Positions 7,417-14,340 of a DNA stretch of 32,924 bases are shown one piece after another. The stretch is from Elusimicrobiota bacterium (GTDB taxonomy: Bacteria; Elusimicrobiota; Elusimicrobia; Elusimicrobiales; UBA9959), in the NCBI GenBank assembly GCA_022703115.1, contig JAKLEK010000002.1:1-32924 (forward strand), in the 5' to 3' direction. Made by a program: the position numbers and the translations under genes. Below the pieces are notes generated by a model, which worked only from the letters and a program-made list of their open reading frames with translations, was not told the origin of the DNA and made no database searches. Each line of letters opens with the position of its first letter. Position 1 is the first letter of the stretch.

Positions 7417-8273
7417 TCCTCGCGGCGGGCGGCCTGCTTGTCCTGGCCCTGGCCGCGGCGCATCACGGCTCCTCCGTGGCGGGGAGGCTGTCCTCCGGAC
7501 GGGACGTGGAACTGGTGCTGTTGAGCCGCGCCAGGCCGATGCTGTTCGTTTATCATCCTTTCTCCAGGACCGTCAACGCGATAAGGCTGCCGGCCAGGGC
7601 GGCGTCCGCCGCCGGAAGCGGAGCTTCGGCCTGTCAGCGGGCCGCGGAGGTGAGACGGTTGTTCTCCCGCTGGGGAGATACCCAGGCCGCGCCGGTGTAT
7701 ATAGAGTCGGCCGAGCCCGATCTGGAGGCTTTGGAGGAGCTGCTTAACGGCTGGCGGTCCAGGCCGGCGGGGCTTCTGCGGCTGTTAGGCGGACTGCGCG
7801 AACTGCGCCGCTCCGAAGCCACCGGCCTCACCGCCTACGAACTGCTGCTCGGAGCGCTGGAGCTCGTCCGCCTGGATTCCTCCCATTTCATAAAAGAGGA
7901 CCTGGAGCGGGTCCCTTCCGCCGGCCGAGCCGCGGAGGAGCCGCTGTCCGGGAGCCAGGTCTCCGCCGCCGCCGCGGCGCGCGTCGAGGTCCTGAACGCT
8001 TCCGGCAAGAGGGACCTGGCCGGCCGGGTCACCAAGTTCCTGCGCAAGAACGGCTACGACGTTATCAGCTTCGGCACCTATGCGGGTGTGGAAAGGCATA
8101 CAAAAATTGTAAACTGTTCCGGCGATATCGAGGCCGCGCGCGGCGTACGGTCGGCCCTCGGCCTTGGAGGACGGGAGATATATTCCAAGTCCGGAAAGGT
8201 CAATATCGCGGACGTAAGGGTGATACTCGGCGAGGATTTCGACGACAGCGTATTGAAACGGGGGGAGCCATGA
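7383..8273 (+). CDS. Membrane-anchored protein with C-terminal LytR_C domain
   Basis: The protein has 296 residues. A single N-terminal membrane segment (about 10-27, ILILAAGGLLVLALAAA) is followed by a region of about 170 residues without recognised motifs. The C-terminus is a LytR_C domain (about 203-290, starting RVEVLNASGKRDLAGRVTKFLRKNGYDV). This domain commonly ends LCP (LytR-CpsA-Psr) proteins, which attach glycopolymers to peptidoglycan. The middle part does not show the Arg/Asp pattern of a catalytic LCP domain that I can recognise. The gene sits between nadD-yqeK and rsfS, the place where many bacteria carry an LCP gene, so it may be a reduced LCP homologue. It overlaps nadD by 34 bp and pilT by 4 bp, so its translation is probably coupled to both. 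Function unknown. Confidence 0.7.
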   Translation: MEQSSRKNQILILAAGGLLVLALAAAHHGSSVAGRLSSGRDVELVLLSRARPMLFVYHPFSRTVNAIRLPARAASAAGSGASACQRAAEVRRLFSRWGDTQAAPVYIESAEPDLEALEELLNGWRSRPAGLLRLLGGLRELRRSEATGLTAYELLLGALELVRLDSSHFIKEDLERVPSAGRAAEEPLSGSQVSAAAAARVEVLNASGKRDLAGRVTKFLRKNGYDVISFGTYAGVERHTKIVNCSGDIEAARGVRSALGLGGREIYSKSGKVNIADVRVILGEDFDDSVLKRGEP

Positions 8274-9352
8274 TAGATCTTGTAACAGTCCTGAAAACGG
8301 CCGTAGGCGCTGGAGCCAGCGATATCCACATCTGCGTCAATAAGCCCCCTATGATGAGGAAGAACGGCGAGGTGGTCCCGGTATCGCCCACGATGACGCC
8401 GCTGAGCGCGGAAGAGACCAAGGCGATCATCTATTCCGCCCTTTACGACGAGCAGCGCGCCAAGTTCGAGGCCAACTGGGAGCTGGACTGTTCTTTCGCC
8501 ATCAGCGGGGTGTCGCGGTTCAGGCTGAACGTGCTCGTGGCACGCAACGGCGTGGAAGCCGTGCTGCGCGTGATCCCTTCCGTGATCCCGACCCCGGAGC
8601 AGCTCGGCCTCAGTCCCGCGATAGTCAACCTTTCCACGCTGCACAAGGGGCTGGTGCTCGTGACCGGTCCGACCGGCTCCGGCAAATCCACCACCCTCGC
8701 GGCGATCCTGGACCTTATAAACGCCAACAAGCGCGGGCACATGCTGACCATAGAGGACCCCATAGAGTTCACGTACGAACCGAAGAACTGCATAATCAGG
8801 CAGCGCGAAATAGGACAGCACACCAAATCCTTCAATAACGCGCTGCGGGCCGCCCTCCGCGAGGACCCCAATATCATCCTGGTCGGAGAAATGCGCGATC
8901 TGGAGACCATACAGCTCACCATAACCGCCGCGGAAACCGGCCACCTTTCATTCGCCACCCTGCACACCCAGGACGCTCCCTCCACGGTGGACCGCATCAT
9001 AGACGTCTTTCCTCCGCACCAGCAGACGCAGGTGCGGGTTCAGCTGGCCAGTTCCCTGCAGGCCGTAGTTTCGCAGATCCTGCTGCCCCGCAAGGACGGG
9101 AAGGGCCGCGTGGCCGCGCGGGAGGTCATGATAATGACCCCGGCCATTTCGAACCTCATCCGTGAAGGGAAGACCCACATGCTCTATTCGGCCATAGAGA
9201 CCGGCTCCAAGGTCGGGATGATGCCGATGGATAAGGCGCTGGTGAACCTGGTGCAGCAGAACCTGGTGGCTTACGATGTGGCGCTCTCCAAAGCGCATGA
9301 CCGGGAGTCTTTCAAGACGCTCTGCGGCCGGCAGGGGGCCACCGCCGCCTGA
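8270..9352 (+). CDS. pilT: Type IV pilus retraction ATPase PilT
   Basis: PilT is a hexameric cytoplasmic AAA-type ATPase that depolymerises type IV pili and drives twitching motility and DNA uptake. The protein has 360 residues, normal for PilT. Seen in order: an N-terminal GASDIHICVNKPPMMR segment, Walker A GPTGSGKS (133-140), the Asp box ending IEDPIEF, Walker B NIILVGEMRDLETI, and the His box TGHLSFATLHT. The PilT-type end NLIREGKTHMLYSAIETGSKVGMMPMDKAL follows, with the AIRNLIRE-type motif present as AISNLIRE. A run of G followed by AG precedes the ATG, which overlaps the stop of the LytR_C gene (ATGA). No other pilus genes are in the window. The next gene encodes a cyclic-nucleotide-binding protein that may act with it. 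Confidence 0.96.
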   Translation: MIDLVTVLKTAVGAGASDIHICVNKPPMMRKNGEVVPVSPTMTPLSAEETKAIIYSALYDEQRAKFEANWELDCSFAISGVSRFRLNVLVARNGVEAVLRVIPSVIPTPEQLGLSPAIVNLSTLHKGLVLVTGPTGSGKSTTLAAILDLINANKRGHMLTIEDPIEFTYEPKNCIIRQREIGQHTKSFNNALRAALREDPNIILVGEMRDLETIQLTITAAETGHLSFATLHTQDAPSTVDRIIDVFPPHQQTQVRVQLASSLQAVVSQILLPRKDGKGRVAAREVMIMTPAISNLIREGKTHMLYSAIETGSKVGMMPMDKALVNLVQQNLVAYDVALSKAHDRESFKTLCGRQGATAA

Positions 9353-9395
9353 GTCCGAATGAGAACGGTGCGGCGCGCGGCATGAGAGGTTGATT

Positions 9396-10286
9396 ATGGA
9401 AAAAGAGATCGAAGCCCTGAGGAAGGTCCCGCTATTCGCTGATTTTCCGGACCCGGCGTTGAAAAAATTCTCGGAGACGTTCAAAAGGTCCTCCTATGAG
9501 GCCGGCGGGATAATTTTCAAGGAAGGCAGCGAGGGCGACACCCTTTTCATCCTCGTGAGCGGACGGGTGATAATAGAGAAGAAGCTGGACCGGGACGGCG
9601 GCAGCTTCAAGCCGCTGGCGGTCCTTTCCGCCGGCGAGTTCTTCGGGGAGATGTCGGTGCTGGAGAAGCAGGTGCGTTTCGCCCAGGCCAGGGCCGAGGA
9701 AGCCTCATCCCTGTACGAGATAGGGCGCGAGGAGTTCTTCGCTTTCATCAGGAACAATCCGGAGAACGGCATAGCTATCTTTACGGAGATAGTCCGCGTT
9801 ATAGCCAGGCGCCTCCAGCATACTTCCAGCGAGCTCACGATGCTCTTCGATATGAGCCGCCTGATAATGCGGGAACACCGTTCCGCGGCGGATTTTATCA
9901 GGCTGACCGTTGAAGAGGTGTCCATCTACTTCGATGGGGCCTGGAATTTCCGCGGTTACGTTTATGATCCTTTTAACGAAGAATTCGAGCAGGTGGTCTC
10001 CAAAGAGGCTTTCGCGGACGGAGGAGCGGGGACCGGCGAGGCGCCGGGAGCCGACAGCGGCTGGATAGGCGCTTCCTCGTACCGTATGGTCTGCCGCGCG
10101 CACGGCAAGCCGGCCGGCTATGTCGTGTTCTCCAAGGCCTCGGCGGTCTCCGAGCAGGAGAGGAACAGTCTGACCACGATCTTCGACACGGTTTCATGCA
10201 TCATGGGTTCCGCGATCGAGAACATAGAGCACAGGACCGAAGCGGCGATGCTGGAAAAACTAAAGACGCAGAAGAGCTCAATATGA
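9396..10286 (+). CDS. Cyclic-nucleotide-binding domain protein with C-terminal GAF-like region
   Basis: This 296-residue protein has an N-terminal cNMP-binding (CRP-type) domain at about 8-130, containing FKEGSEGDTLFILVSGRVII and the phosphate-binding cassette GEFFGEMSVLEKQVRFAQARAEE. The cassette keeps an Arg close to the usual PRSA position. A helix follows (VIARRLQHTSSELTMLFDMSRLI), then a region (about 155-280) that resembles a weak GAF domain. There is no helix-turn-helix, so it is unlikely to be a transcription factor. ATG 9396 is chosen because GAGAGG ends six bases upstream; an in-frame TTG two codons earlier is less likely. It lies 43 bp after pilT and overlaps rsfS by 4 bp. A role as nucleotide-responsive partner of PilT is an inference from position. 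Confidence 0.75.
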   Translation: MEKEIEALRKVPLFADFPDPALKKFSETFKRSSYEAGGIIFKEGSEGDTLFILVSGRVIIEKKLDRDGGSFKPLAVLSAGEFFGEMSVLEKQVRFAQARAEEASSLYEIGREEFFAFIRNNPENGIAIFTEIVRVIARRLQHTSSELTMLFDMSRLIMREHRSAADFIRLTVEEVSIYFDGAWNFRGYVYDPFNEEFEQVVSKEAFADGGAGTGEAPGADSGWIGASSYRMVCRAHGKPAGYVVFSKASAVSEQERNSLTTIFDTVSCIMGSAIENIEHRTEAAMLEKLKTQKSSI

Positions 10287-10810
10287 ACGACAACATCGGA
10301 CCATCGTCGGACAGGAACGCGGGGGCGGACTTCAGGGCCATGGCCATAACCGCCGCCAGGCTGGCCGACGCAAAGAAAGCGGAGGATATCCGCATTTACG
10401 ACGCGGGGAAGCGCTCGCCGCTGACCGATTTTCTGCTTGTGGCGACCGTGGATAATCCGGCCCAGCTGGAAGCCGTGGAAGAGGAGATCTCCGTTGCTTT
10501 CAAGAAGGACGGCTTCTACGCCGGCCACAGGGACGGGGGCCAGTCCAGGCACTGGCGCGTCCTGGATTACGGCGGTCTCATCGTGCACCTTTTCGAAAAA
10601 GCCGCCCGGGAAAGTTTTTCGTTCGACTCCATATACTCGGACTACCCGACGGTGAAATGGCAGGCGAGGCCCGCCCGGTCCGGCAACACGGGGAAAAAGG
10701 TCCGGCGTCCGGCCGCGGCGCGCAAGCCGGCCGCCCGAAAGCCCGCCGTACGCAAACCCGCCGCGCGGAAGAAGGCCGTTAAGAGATCCCCGAGGTCCGC
10801 CAGGAAATGA
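10283..10810 (+). CDS. rsfS: Ribosomal silencing factor RsfS with basic Lys/Ala/Pro-rich tail
   Basis: RsfS binds ribosomal protein uL14 on the 50S subunit and blocks subunit joining, slowing translation when nutrients are scarce. The RsfS domain (about 15-120) shows DIRIYDAGKRSPLTDFLLVATVDNPAQLEAVEEEI, WRVLDYGGLIVHLFEKAARESFSFDSIY and the final YPTVKW, all family landmarks. The last 50 residues or so (of 175) form a highly basic low-complexity tail with three RKPAA/RKPAV units ending in KRSPRSARK. This recalls the tails of histone-H1-like proteins and is absent from typical RsfS. The ATG at 10283 overlaps the previous stop, and the stop overlaps argS ATG (ATGA in both cases). A longer upstream frame is rejected because it lies wholly inside the preceding gene. 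Confidence 0.9.
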   Translation: MNDNIGPSSDRNAGADFRAMAITAARLADAKKAEDIRIYDAGKRSPLTDFLLVATVDNPAQLEAVEEEISVAFKKDGFYAGHRDGGQSRHWRVLDYGGLIVHLFEKAARESFSFDSIYSDYPTVKWQARPARSGNTGKKVRRPAAARKPAARKPAVRKPAARKKAVKRSPRSARK

Positions 10811-12417
10811 AAATATCCGAGATGGAGACCGTTCTGCGGTCCGGCGCGCGTTCGGTCTTCGGACTGGACGAAGCCGGGGCCCGGAACCTGACGCTCGCCT
10901 CTCCCCCGGCCCACATAAAGGCCGACCTTTCCCTGTCCTGGCCGATCGCGGCCGCGAAGCAGCTGAAAAAGAAGCCGCTCGAGATAGCGGAAGGGCTGAA
11001 GGCCGCCGTGTCCGAGCGTTATGAAGCGGCCGTCCTCCCGCCCGGTTTCCTTAATTTCCGTCTCAGGGACGGGGACCTGATAGAGGCGGTCCGGCGGATC
11101 TGCTCGGACCCGGCGTATTTCTCCGACCCGGCCCGCTCTGCGGAAAAGGTGAACGTGGAGTTCGTCTCCGCGAACCCCACCGGCCCTATGCACCTGGCCT
11201 CCGGCCGTGGCGCCACCCTCGGGGACTCGCTGGCCCGCATCATGGCTTTCCTGGGCTGCAGGGTGGAAAAGGAATTCTACGTCAACAACATGGGCCGGCA
11301 GGTGGAACTGCTGGGCCTGTCGCTCAAGGCCAGGCTCCGGGGCGAAGAGCCGCCGGAGGGCGGGTACAAGGGAGCCTATCTGAAGGATATCGCGGCCCGT
11401 CTCCCGGCCGACGCGGCGGACTGGCCGGATGGAAGGTTCTCGGAGTTCGCGCTCGGTGAGATCCTGGCCCTCCATAAGGCGGATATGAAGGCTTTCGGCG
11501 TCGAGTTCGACAGGTGGTTCCTGGAGTCGGAACTGCACGCGGCCGGGGCTCCGGAGCGGGCGAAAGCCGAGCTGGCGGGCCGGGGTATGACCTACGAGAA
11601 GGACGGCGCGGTATGGCTCGGCACATCGTCGGGCATGGATTCGGACGACAAAGACCGGGTGCTGGTGAAATCCGACGGACGGAACACGTATTTCCTTAAC
11701 GATATCGCCTATCACCGGGACAAGTTCGGCCGCGGGTTCACGAAGGTGATAGACATCTGGGGCGCGGACCATCACGGCTACGTGCCGCGCATGGAGGCCG
11801 CCGTATCGGCGCTGGGTTACGGCAAGGACGCTTTTAAGGTCGTGATACACCAGATGGTGGCCCTGAAGCGCGGGACCGAACTGGTGAAGATGTCGAAACG
11901 CGAAGGTGATTTCGTTTCTCTCAAGGAACTGATAGATGAGGTCGGAACGGACGCGTGCCGGTTCTTTTTCGCGATGCATAGTCCGAATTCGCACATGACG
12001 TTCGATATCGATCTCGCCAAGAAACGGACGAACGACAACCCGGTGTTCTACGTCCAGTACGTGCACGCCCGCATCTGCTCCATCTTCAATAACGCGCTTG
12101 AGAAGGGCGTCGACCCGGCGCGCGGTTTCGACGCCGCGAAGCTGGTCCTGAACGAAGAGGAGAGGGGGCTGGCCCTGAAGATGATGATGATGGGCAAGGT
12201 GCTGGAAGCCTGTCTGCGGGATTGGTCTCCGCATCAGCTTACGACGTATCTCAGCGAGCTATCCGCCTTGTTCCATTCCTTTTACGACAAGCACAAGGTT
12301 CTGGACCCATCCGCTCCGGAGGCCTCGGCCTTCCGGCTGTTCCTTCTGAAGGGCGTCAAGAACGTGATCGCTTCGGGTCTCGGCCTGTTGGGCGTCAGCG
12401 CTCCCGAAAAGATGTGA
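10807..12417 (+). CDS. argS: Arginine--tRNA ligase
   Basis: This class I synthetase charges tRNA-Arg. The 536 residues run as follows: an N-terminal additional domain (1-110), a Rossmann catalytic core, and the anticodon-binding helical domain (from about 410). The core has EFVSANPTGPMHLASGRGATLGDSLARIM, where the HIGH motif is HLAS (129-132), then YVNNMGRQ, DIWGADHHGYVPRM, and KMSKR at 361-365 (VKMSKREGDFVSLKELIDEVGTDACRFFF). The serine in place of the second HIGH histidine is seen in some other ArgRS but is worth noting. The anticodon domain contains YVQYVHARICSIF and ends with the DALRLFLL-like ASAFRLFLLKGVKNVIASGLGLLGV. The start overlaps the rsfS stop. The 3' end overlaps by 23 bp the convergent cobalamin adenosyltransferase gene. 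Confidence 0.96.
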   Translation: MKISEMETVLRSGARSVFGLDEAGARNLTLASPPAHIKADLSLSWPIAAAKQLKKKPLEIAEGLKAAVSERYEAAVLPPGFLNFRLRDGDLIEAVRRICSDPAYFSDPARSAEKVNVEFVSANPTGPMHLASGRGATLGDSLARIMAFLGCRVEKEFYVNNMGRQVELLGLSLKARLRGEEPPEGGYKGAYLKDIAARLPADAADWPDGRFSEFALGEILALHKADMKAFGVEFDRWFLESELHAAGAPERAKAELAGRGMTYEKDGAVWLGTSSGMDSDDKDRVLVKSDGRNTYFLNDIAYHRDKFGRGFTKVIDIWGADHHGYVPRMEAAVSALGYGKDAFKVVIHQMVALKRGTELVKMSKREGDFVSLKELIDEVGTDACRFFFAMHSPNSHMTFDIDLAKKRTNDNPVFYVQYVHARICSIFNNALEKGVDPARGFDAAKLVLNEEERGLALKMMMMGKVLEACLRDWSPHQLTTYLSELSALFHSFYDKHKVLDPSAPEASAFRLFLLKGVKNVIASGLGLLGVSAPEKM

Positions 12418-12895
12418 TCCTTCTTTTTTCCGCCAGCAGGAACAGAAGGTCTGAAAGCCGGTTGAGATACTTCGCGGCGTGCCGTCGGTCTATCCTCCAC
12501 AAAGCCAGTTCGCAGAGGCGGGCGCGGGTCCTTGCGATGTGAAGCAGGGCTCCCGCGCGGGTGCGTCCGGGGACCGAGAACCCGGCCGGTACCCCTCCTT
12601 TTGAAAGGGCCGCTATCCGCGTCGTAAGTTCCGCGGTGGATCTTTCCAGTTCTTTTCCCCCGCGCGCGCCGGCGGCATGGGCGGCTGCCGTGAAGAGGTC
12701 GCGCTGTATGCGGCGCAGTTCCGCGCGTTCTTTCCCGGTAAGGACGGCGGCGGCGAGGCCTAAGTGGGAGTTAAGGTCGTCCAGAAGGGCGAGAGCCGTT
12801 ATTACGGGGTCGGTCTTTTTCACGCGTTTTCCGCCCGGCAGGCCGGTCACGCCCCCGTCCCCCGCCCCGATATCAGGTTTGAAGCCGCTGGCCAT
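12395..12895 (-). CDS. MMAB/PduO-type corrinoid adenosyltransferase, divergent
   Basis: Enzymes of this family transfer the adenosyl group from ATP to cob(I)alamin to make coenzyme B12. The protein is 166 residues, short but in range. Family landmarks: GAGDGGVTGLPGGKRVKK (usually GDKGxT-L-GG-R-K), ALLDDLNSHLGLAAA (usually DELNSxIG), LRRIQRDLFTAAAHAA (IQxxLF), GFSVPGRTRAGALLHIARTRARLCE (F-LPGG-xxAAxLHxARTxCRRAER), and the end KYLNRLSDLLFLLA. The second and final arginines of RRAER are lost and the Lys of GDKG is Gly, so activity is uncertain. ATG 12895 was chosen because the family start (GDxG) follows it and a GGACGGTG precedes it. It starts 2 bp after the stop of the next upstream gene, so the pair is coupled. 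Confidence 0.75.
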   Translation of the reverse strand: MASGFKPDIGAGDGGVTGLPGGKRVKKTDPVITALALLDDLNSHLGLAAAVLTGKERAELRRIQRDLFTAAAHAAGARGGKELERSTAELTTRIAALSKGGVPAGFSVPGRTRAGALLHIARTRARLCELALWRIDRRHAAKYLNRLSDLLFLLAEKRRITSFRER

Positions 12896-12897
12896 GT

Positions 12898-13263
12898 TCA
12901 CCGTCCGTATTGCCGCACTTTTGCGAGGATCGGGCCTATGATCTCCGGCGGCAGGGCGGCGCCGGCGCGTTCCAGCTCGTCCCCGACCCCGGCGGCGTTG
13001 AAGGAGCCGTCGGTTACGAGGATGGGGGATGATTTGTGGAGGCCGGGCCGGTCCTCCCCCCCGTCTATCCCGTCGTGCCGGTAGCCTTTGTCCCGGAGCC
13101 AGGTAAGGGCGCGGGGCTTGGACTTCAGGTCGTAGCAGAGCTGGAAGCCGTACATTCCCCCGGAAGGATCGAACCACACAATAAGATCGAAGCGCTCGTC
13201 GCTGAACCATCTCCGCGGCGGATCGCCCGGTATCTGTCTTACGTCCTTCATTTCGCGAAGCAT
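12898..13263 (-). CDS. Conserved hypothetical protein, 121 residues
   Basis: Function unknown. The sequence RRWFSDERFDLIVWFDPSGGMYGFQLCYD-x-KPRALTW resembles a small uncharacterised protein I believe is widespread in proteobacteria and other phyla. The C-terminal half carries GIDGGEDRPGLHKSSPILVTDGSFNA. There is no signal peptide, membrane segment or metal motif. ATG 13263 is chosen because GGGGGAGAGG lies just before it; the longer open frame upstream runs into a palindromic repeat and is rejected. It is the first gene of a two-gene unit with the MMAB-like gene, with a 2-bp gap. A candidate A/T-rich promoter (ACTATAC-like) lies about 35 bp upstream near 13293-13310. Confidence 0.7.
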   Translation of the reverse strand: MLREMKDVRQIPGDPPRRWFSDERFDLIVWFDPSGGMYGFQLCYDLKSKPRALTWLRDKGYRHDGIDGGEDRPGLHKSSPILVTDGSFNAAGVGDELERAGAALPPEIIGPILAKVRQYGR

Positions 13264-13457
13264 GACCTCTCCCCCGCCCGGTTCGGCCGGTGCGGGTATA
13301 GTGTATTTTAATAGCGGCCGTCGCACAAGCCCCGCTCCCCCTTTGGTTCGCCGGGCTGCCAGAAGAAGGATAGAGAGTCCGCGGCCACCGGAGGGAGCCT
13401 TCTGTCTGCCGGGGTTCTGTCGACCCTCGGCTGGTAATCCCGGGTACGCTGGGCTGC

Positions 13458-13577
13458 CGGGGGACACAGGGGTCGAAGGGCACGCTATCGGCCACACCGT
13501 GGCCGCGCTCCCACTCGGCCTCGCCGCTTACGTAAGGCTCGGCCTGCGTGACGGCCCTTTGACCCCTGTGTCCCCCG
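13458..13577. repeat. Palindromic element A: 24-bp inverted repeats flanking internal hairpins
   Basis: The arms 13458-13481 and 13554-13577 are complementary over 24 bp with a single mismatch (13474 region, G against T-side), a stretch rich in GGGGGACACAGGGGTC. Between them lies a 7-bp hairpin (CGGCCAC/GTGGCCG, 13489-13505) and, on the minus strand at 13553-13509, a segment resembling the 5' half of elements B and C (centred on a TTACGTAA palindrome). The flank at 13408-13422 also echoes the CCCCGAACC-type end motif. The whole can fold into one long branched stem. It fills part of the 759-bp gene-free stretch 13264-14022. It looks like a MITE or REP-type element, or a structured RNA. No transposase was found. 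Confidence 0.7.
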
Positions 13578-13639
13578 TCAACCGCTCCAACGGAGTAGCA
13601 CTATATTCCGTTCTGCTCTAGTTAAGGATGTTCCTTATT

Positions 13640-13870
13640 TGGAGCGGGAGGCAGGGGAACCGGAAAAGCGGAAGCGTCCGGAGGCCGAGGCTTACGTAAG
13701 CGACGAGGACCGGGTGGACTACGCTATCCTGTTGTGTGTTCGTGGACACAACTTGGAACGCAGGCGCGCGTACGGTGTACGCGACGCCGGTTCCGCGTTC
13801 CGGGCCCCTGACAGGCCCCGCGCACCCAATTCGCGGCTGACCGTTAAACTCCAGCCAGGACCCCGAACCC
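13640..13870 (+). repeat. Palindromic repeat element B (copy of intergenic family)
   Basis: The core at 13716-13753 is 36/38 identical to 21063-21100, and similarity extends back to 13675 through a CTTACGTAAG palindrome. The core contains a hairpin GTTGTGT/ACACAAC (13731-13752), followed by CGCGTAC/GTACGCG (13767-13783). Outer arms pair imperfectly: 13652-13673 (CAGGGG..CGGAA..GCGGAA) with 13788-13810. The 3' end motif CAGGACCCCGAACCC (13856-13870) recurs exactly at 27700-27714 and with one change at 21225-21239. An open reading frame runs through here but has no protein character. The remainder of the 13264-14022 gap holds the nfu promoter and short leader; nothing else was recognised. Confidence 0.75.
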
Positions 13871-13929
13871 GGGGGGCGTCAGGGCGGCGGGCGGAGCGCA
13901 GGCTTTTGAGGAAGGGCAAATGGGGTTCG

Positions 13930-13938
13930 TGGTATAAT
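13930..13938 (+). promoter_or_regulatory. Extended -10 promoter for nfu
   Basis: TGGTATAAT at 13930-13938 is a perfect extended -10 (TGnTATAAT). No convincing -35 stands at 17 bp, as expected for extended -10 promoters. Transcription would start near 13945, giving a leader of about 78 nt, and would leave element B out of the message. Confidence 0.55.
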
Positions 13939-14022
13939 TATAACGTACCGCGCGGACACGCCGGCAGCACGGCCGGGCGCCGCCTTTCTGGCGGGGCACG
14001 TCGGCGGTCTAACGGAGCCACA

Positions 14023-14247
14023 ATGAAAGACAAAGTTCAGAAGACCATTGAAAAGATAAAGCCCATGCTCGAGGCGGACGGCGGGTCGGTAGAGCTGATA
14101 AGCGTCGACGAAAAGAGCGGGATCGTGAAAGTGCGCCTTACCGGCGCCTGCGGCTGCTGCCCGCACGCCACCATGACGCTTAAGAACGTCGTGGAACGCA
14201 TGATAAAGGAAGAAGTCCCCGAGGTCAAGGAAGTTACCGTCGGCTGA
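14023..14247 (+). CDS. NifU C-terminal-domain (Nfu-type) iron-sulfur carrier
   Basis: This 74-residue protein is a stand-alone Nfu domain, which holds a [4Fe-4S] cluster at the interface of a dimer and delivers it to target enzymes. It shows VQKTIEKIKPMLEADGGSVELISVD, then the cluster motif TGACGCCPHATMTLKNVVERMI. The motif provides the CxxC pair (CGCC in place of the usual CGSC) and so an additional central Cys. The ATG at 14023 has GGAG six bases upstream, and the promoter at 13930 fits; a longer frame upstream runs through repeat B and is rejected. A possible client, the [4Fe-4S] enzyme NadA, is three genes downstream on the same strand; that link is inference. Confidence 0.92.
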   Translation: MKDKVQKTIEKIKPMLEADGGSVELISVDEKSGIVKVRLTGACGCCPHATMTLKNVVERMIKEEVPEVKEVTVG

Positions 14248-14340
14248 CGGCTGGCCGCCGGCGGCTCCGGGCTCTCCTTCCGAAGGACCGGGGGCCGTCC
14301 CCCGGGCCGGCGCAAAGCCCGTCAGGGACGTACCGCGTCC

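Noticed and set aside
13716..13753. tmRNA or tRNA-like element
   Set aside because: No tRNA acceptor stem, T-loop or CCA end, and no tag-peptide frame; the hairpin with a GTTCG loop alone is not enough.
13381..13830. RNase P RNA on the minus strand
   Set aside because: A GACAGAACCCCGGC stretch resembles the 3' end of rnpB, but the conserved GAGGAAAGTCC and AGGGTGAAA-GGTG segments are absent upstream; the region is better explained by palindromic repeats.
13639..14022. Coding extension upstream of nfu or a separate protein
   Set aside because: The frame passes through repeat B and the promoter at 13930; residues are low-complexity Arg/Gly/Ala with no family likeness.
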